This document shows, piece after piece, positions 63,404 to 64,000 of a stretch of 64,000 bases of DNA (positions are counted from its first letter, which is position 1; each line of letters begins with the position of its first letter). Source of the stretch: Mycolicibacterium sphagni. Its GTDB lineage: Bacteria; Actinomycetota; Actinomycetes; Mycobacteriales; Mycobacteriaceae. The translations under genes and the position numbers were made by a program. The stretch is taken from the NCBI RefSeq assembly GCF_013337765.1, contig NZ_VBSB01000010.1, positions 372,001-436,000 on the forward strand, given 5' to 3'. Under the pieces are notes generated by a model that ran no database searches, was not told the DNA's origin, and saw only the letters and a program-made list of their open reading frames with translations.

Positions 63404-64000
63404 ATGGCTGCACCTGATCTGACGACGCCGTCAGAGGTCGAGACCGTGCGTGGAGCGATCCCGACCACCGACCTGGGTGTGGTGTTCATGCACGAACACG
63501 TCTTCATCCTGTCGCACGAAATCATCGCGAACTTCCCCGAAGGCTGGGGTGACGAAGCGGCCAGGGAAGCCGACGCGGTCGCCAAGCTCAACGAGCTCAA
63601 GGCTCTCGGGGTGGACACCATCGTCGACCCGACCGTGATCGGCCTCGGCCGCTACATCCCGCGGATTCAGCGGGTGGCCGCCCAGACCGACCTGCAGATC
63701 GTAGTGGCCACCGGGATCTACACCTACAACGACGTCCCGATGTACTTCCACTTCAGCGGTCCGGGAACCCTGCTCGACGGCCCGGAGATCATGACCGAAC
63801 TGTTCGTCAGGGACATCACCGAGGGGATCGCGGGCACCGGCGTCAAGGCGGCAATCCTCAAGTGCGCCACCGACGAACCCGGTATCACCCCTGGGGTCGA
63901 GCGCGTGTTGCGCGCCGTGGCCCAGGCGCACCGGCAGACCGGCGTGCCGATCACCACCCATACGCACGCGCTGACCCGCCGCGGCCTGGAGCAGCAACGC
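63404..64000 (+). CDS. php: Phosphotriesterase-family metal hydrolase (3' end outside window)
   Basis: The first about 199 residues of an amidohydrolase-fold phosphotriesterase, like Rv0230c. MHEHVF carries the first metal-binding HxH pair, ILKCATDEPGITPGVERVLRA contains the Lys that becomes carboxylated, and TTHTHA is the next His strand. Members hydrolyse phosphotriesters or, more often in mycobacteria, lactones. ATG 63404 starts 10 bases after the aftD stop, in the same direction. The gene continues beyond the window. Confidence 0.9.
   Translation, partial: MAAPDLTTPSEVETVRGAIPTTDLGVVFMHEHVFILSHEIIANFPEGWGDEAAREADAVAKLNELKALGVDTIVDPTVIGLGRYIPRIQRVAAQTDLQIVVATGIYTYNDVPMYFHFSGPGTLLDGPEIMTELFVRDITEGIAGTGVKAAILKCATDEPGITPGVERVLRAVAQAHRQTGVPITTHTHALTRRGLEQQR

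Overview
The window is high-GC actinobacterial DNA with a clearly mycobacterial gene set: MmpS/MmpL transporters, PapA, a FAAL-type FadD, a Gap-like protein, AftD, LpqI, FabG4/HtdX, FadE5, and aac(2') next to pxpB/pxpC. From about 16 kb to the end, gene content and order follow the M. tuberculosis Rv0265c-to-Rv0230c neighbourhood as I remember it, but with large insertions. The presence of a trehalose-polyphleate-type locus suggests a non-tuberculous mycobacterium, probably a rapid grower (Mycolicibacterium); the species is inferred, not proven.

Layout. (1) 1-10066: an accessory catabolic cluster. A [2Fe-2S]-ferredoxin/FNR/FAD-monooxygenase fusion and an LLM flavin monooxygenase lie on the minus strand. 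Divergent from them are a crotonase, a pair of acyl-CoA dehydrogenases and a remarkable fusion of two complete acyl-CoA synthetases. (2) 10140-15492: lysG, a small secreted Cys protein, a P450 with a divergent TetR (clear operator between them) plus a siderophore-interacting-type flavoprotein, a small membrane protein under a Crp-like site, a fadD remnant and another TetR. (3) 15766-20215: lysE, a Tat lipoprotein for iron-siderophore binding, a queuosine-precursor-type transporter, pxpB, pxpC and aac(2'). (4) 20439-24282: a marR-mmpS-mmpL operon. (5) 24366-29474: a PEP-mutase-family enzyme, a small conserved protein, succinate dehydrogenase (anchor, flavoprotein, Fe-S subunit) ending in a perfect 23-bp terminator stem, and a 51-codon ORF. 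(6) 29499-49397: a flavin reductase, then fadD23-gap (+), PE-PPE-type hydrolase/mmpL10/papA3 (-) and an 11-kb bimodular pks (+). This is the gene set known for trehalose polyphleate (TPP) synthesis. (7) 49694-57513: fadE5, an alpha/beta hydrolase with two DosR-like boxes, fadA2 divergent from fabG4-htdX, and a TetR. (8) 57547-64000: lpqI, a DUF2613-type small protein, aftD (no canonical start codon in frame) and the start of a phosphotriesterase gene.

How genes work together. In the TPP locus, FadD23 would activate the starter acid, Pks extend it, PapA3 acylate trehalose, MmpL10 (with Gap) export the product, and the secreted PE-PPE-type enzyme perform the last acyl transfers. In the Pks, module 1 (KS-AT-KR-ACP) lacks a DH and module 2 (KS-AT-DH-ER-KR-ACP) is fully reducing, which fits the alternating CH=CH / CH2-CH2 pattern of phleic acids if the two modules are used in turn. 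FadE5, FadA2, FabG4 and HtdX form a fatty-acid-processing set whose promoters share a TTACT-N4-(A/G)GTAA palindrome, suggesting one common regulator. No tRNA, rRNA, CRISPR array or insertion sequence was recognised.
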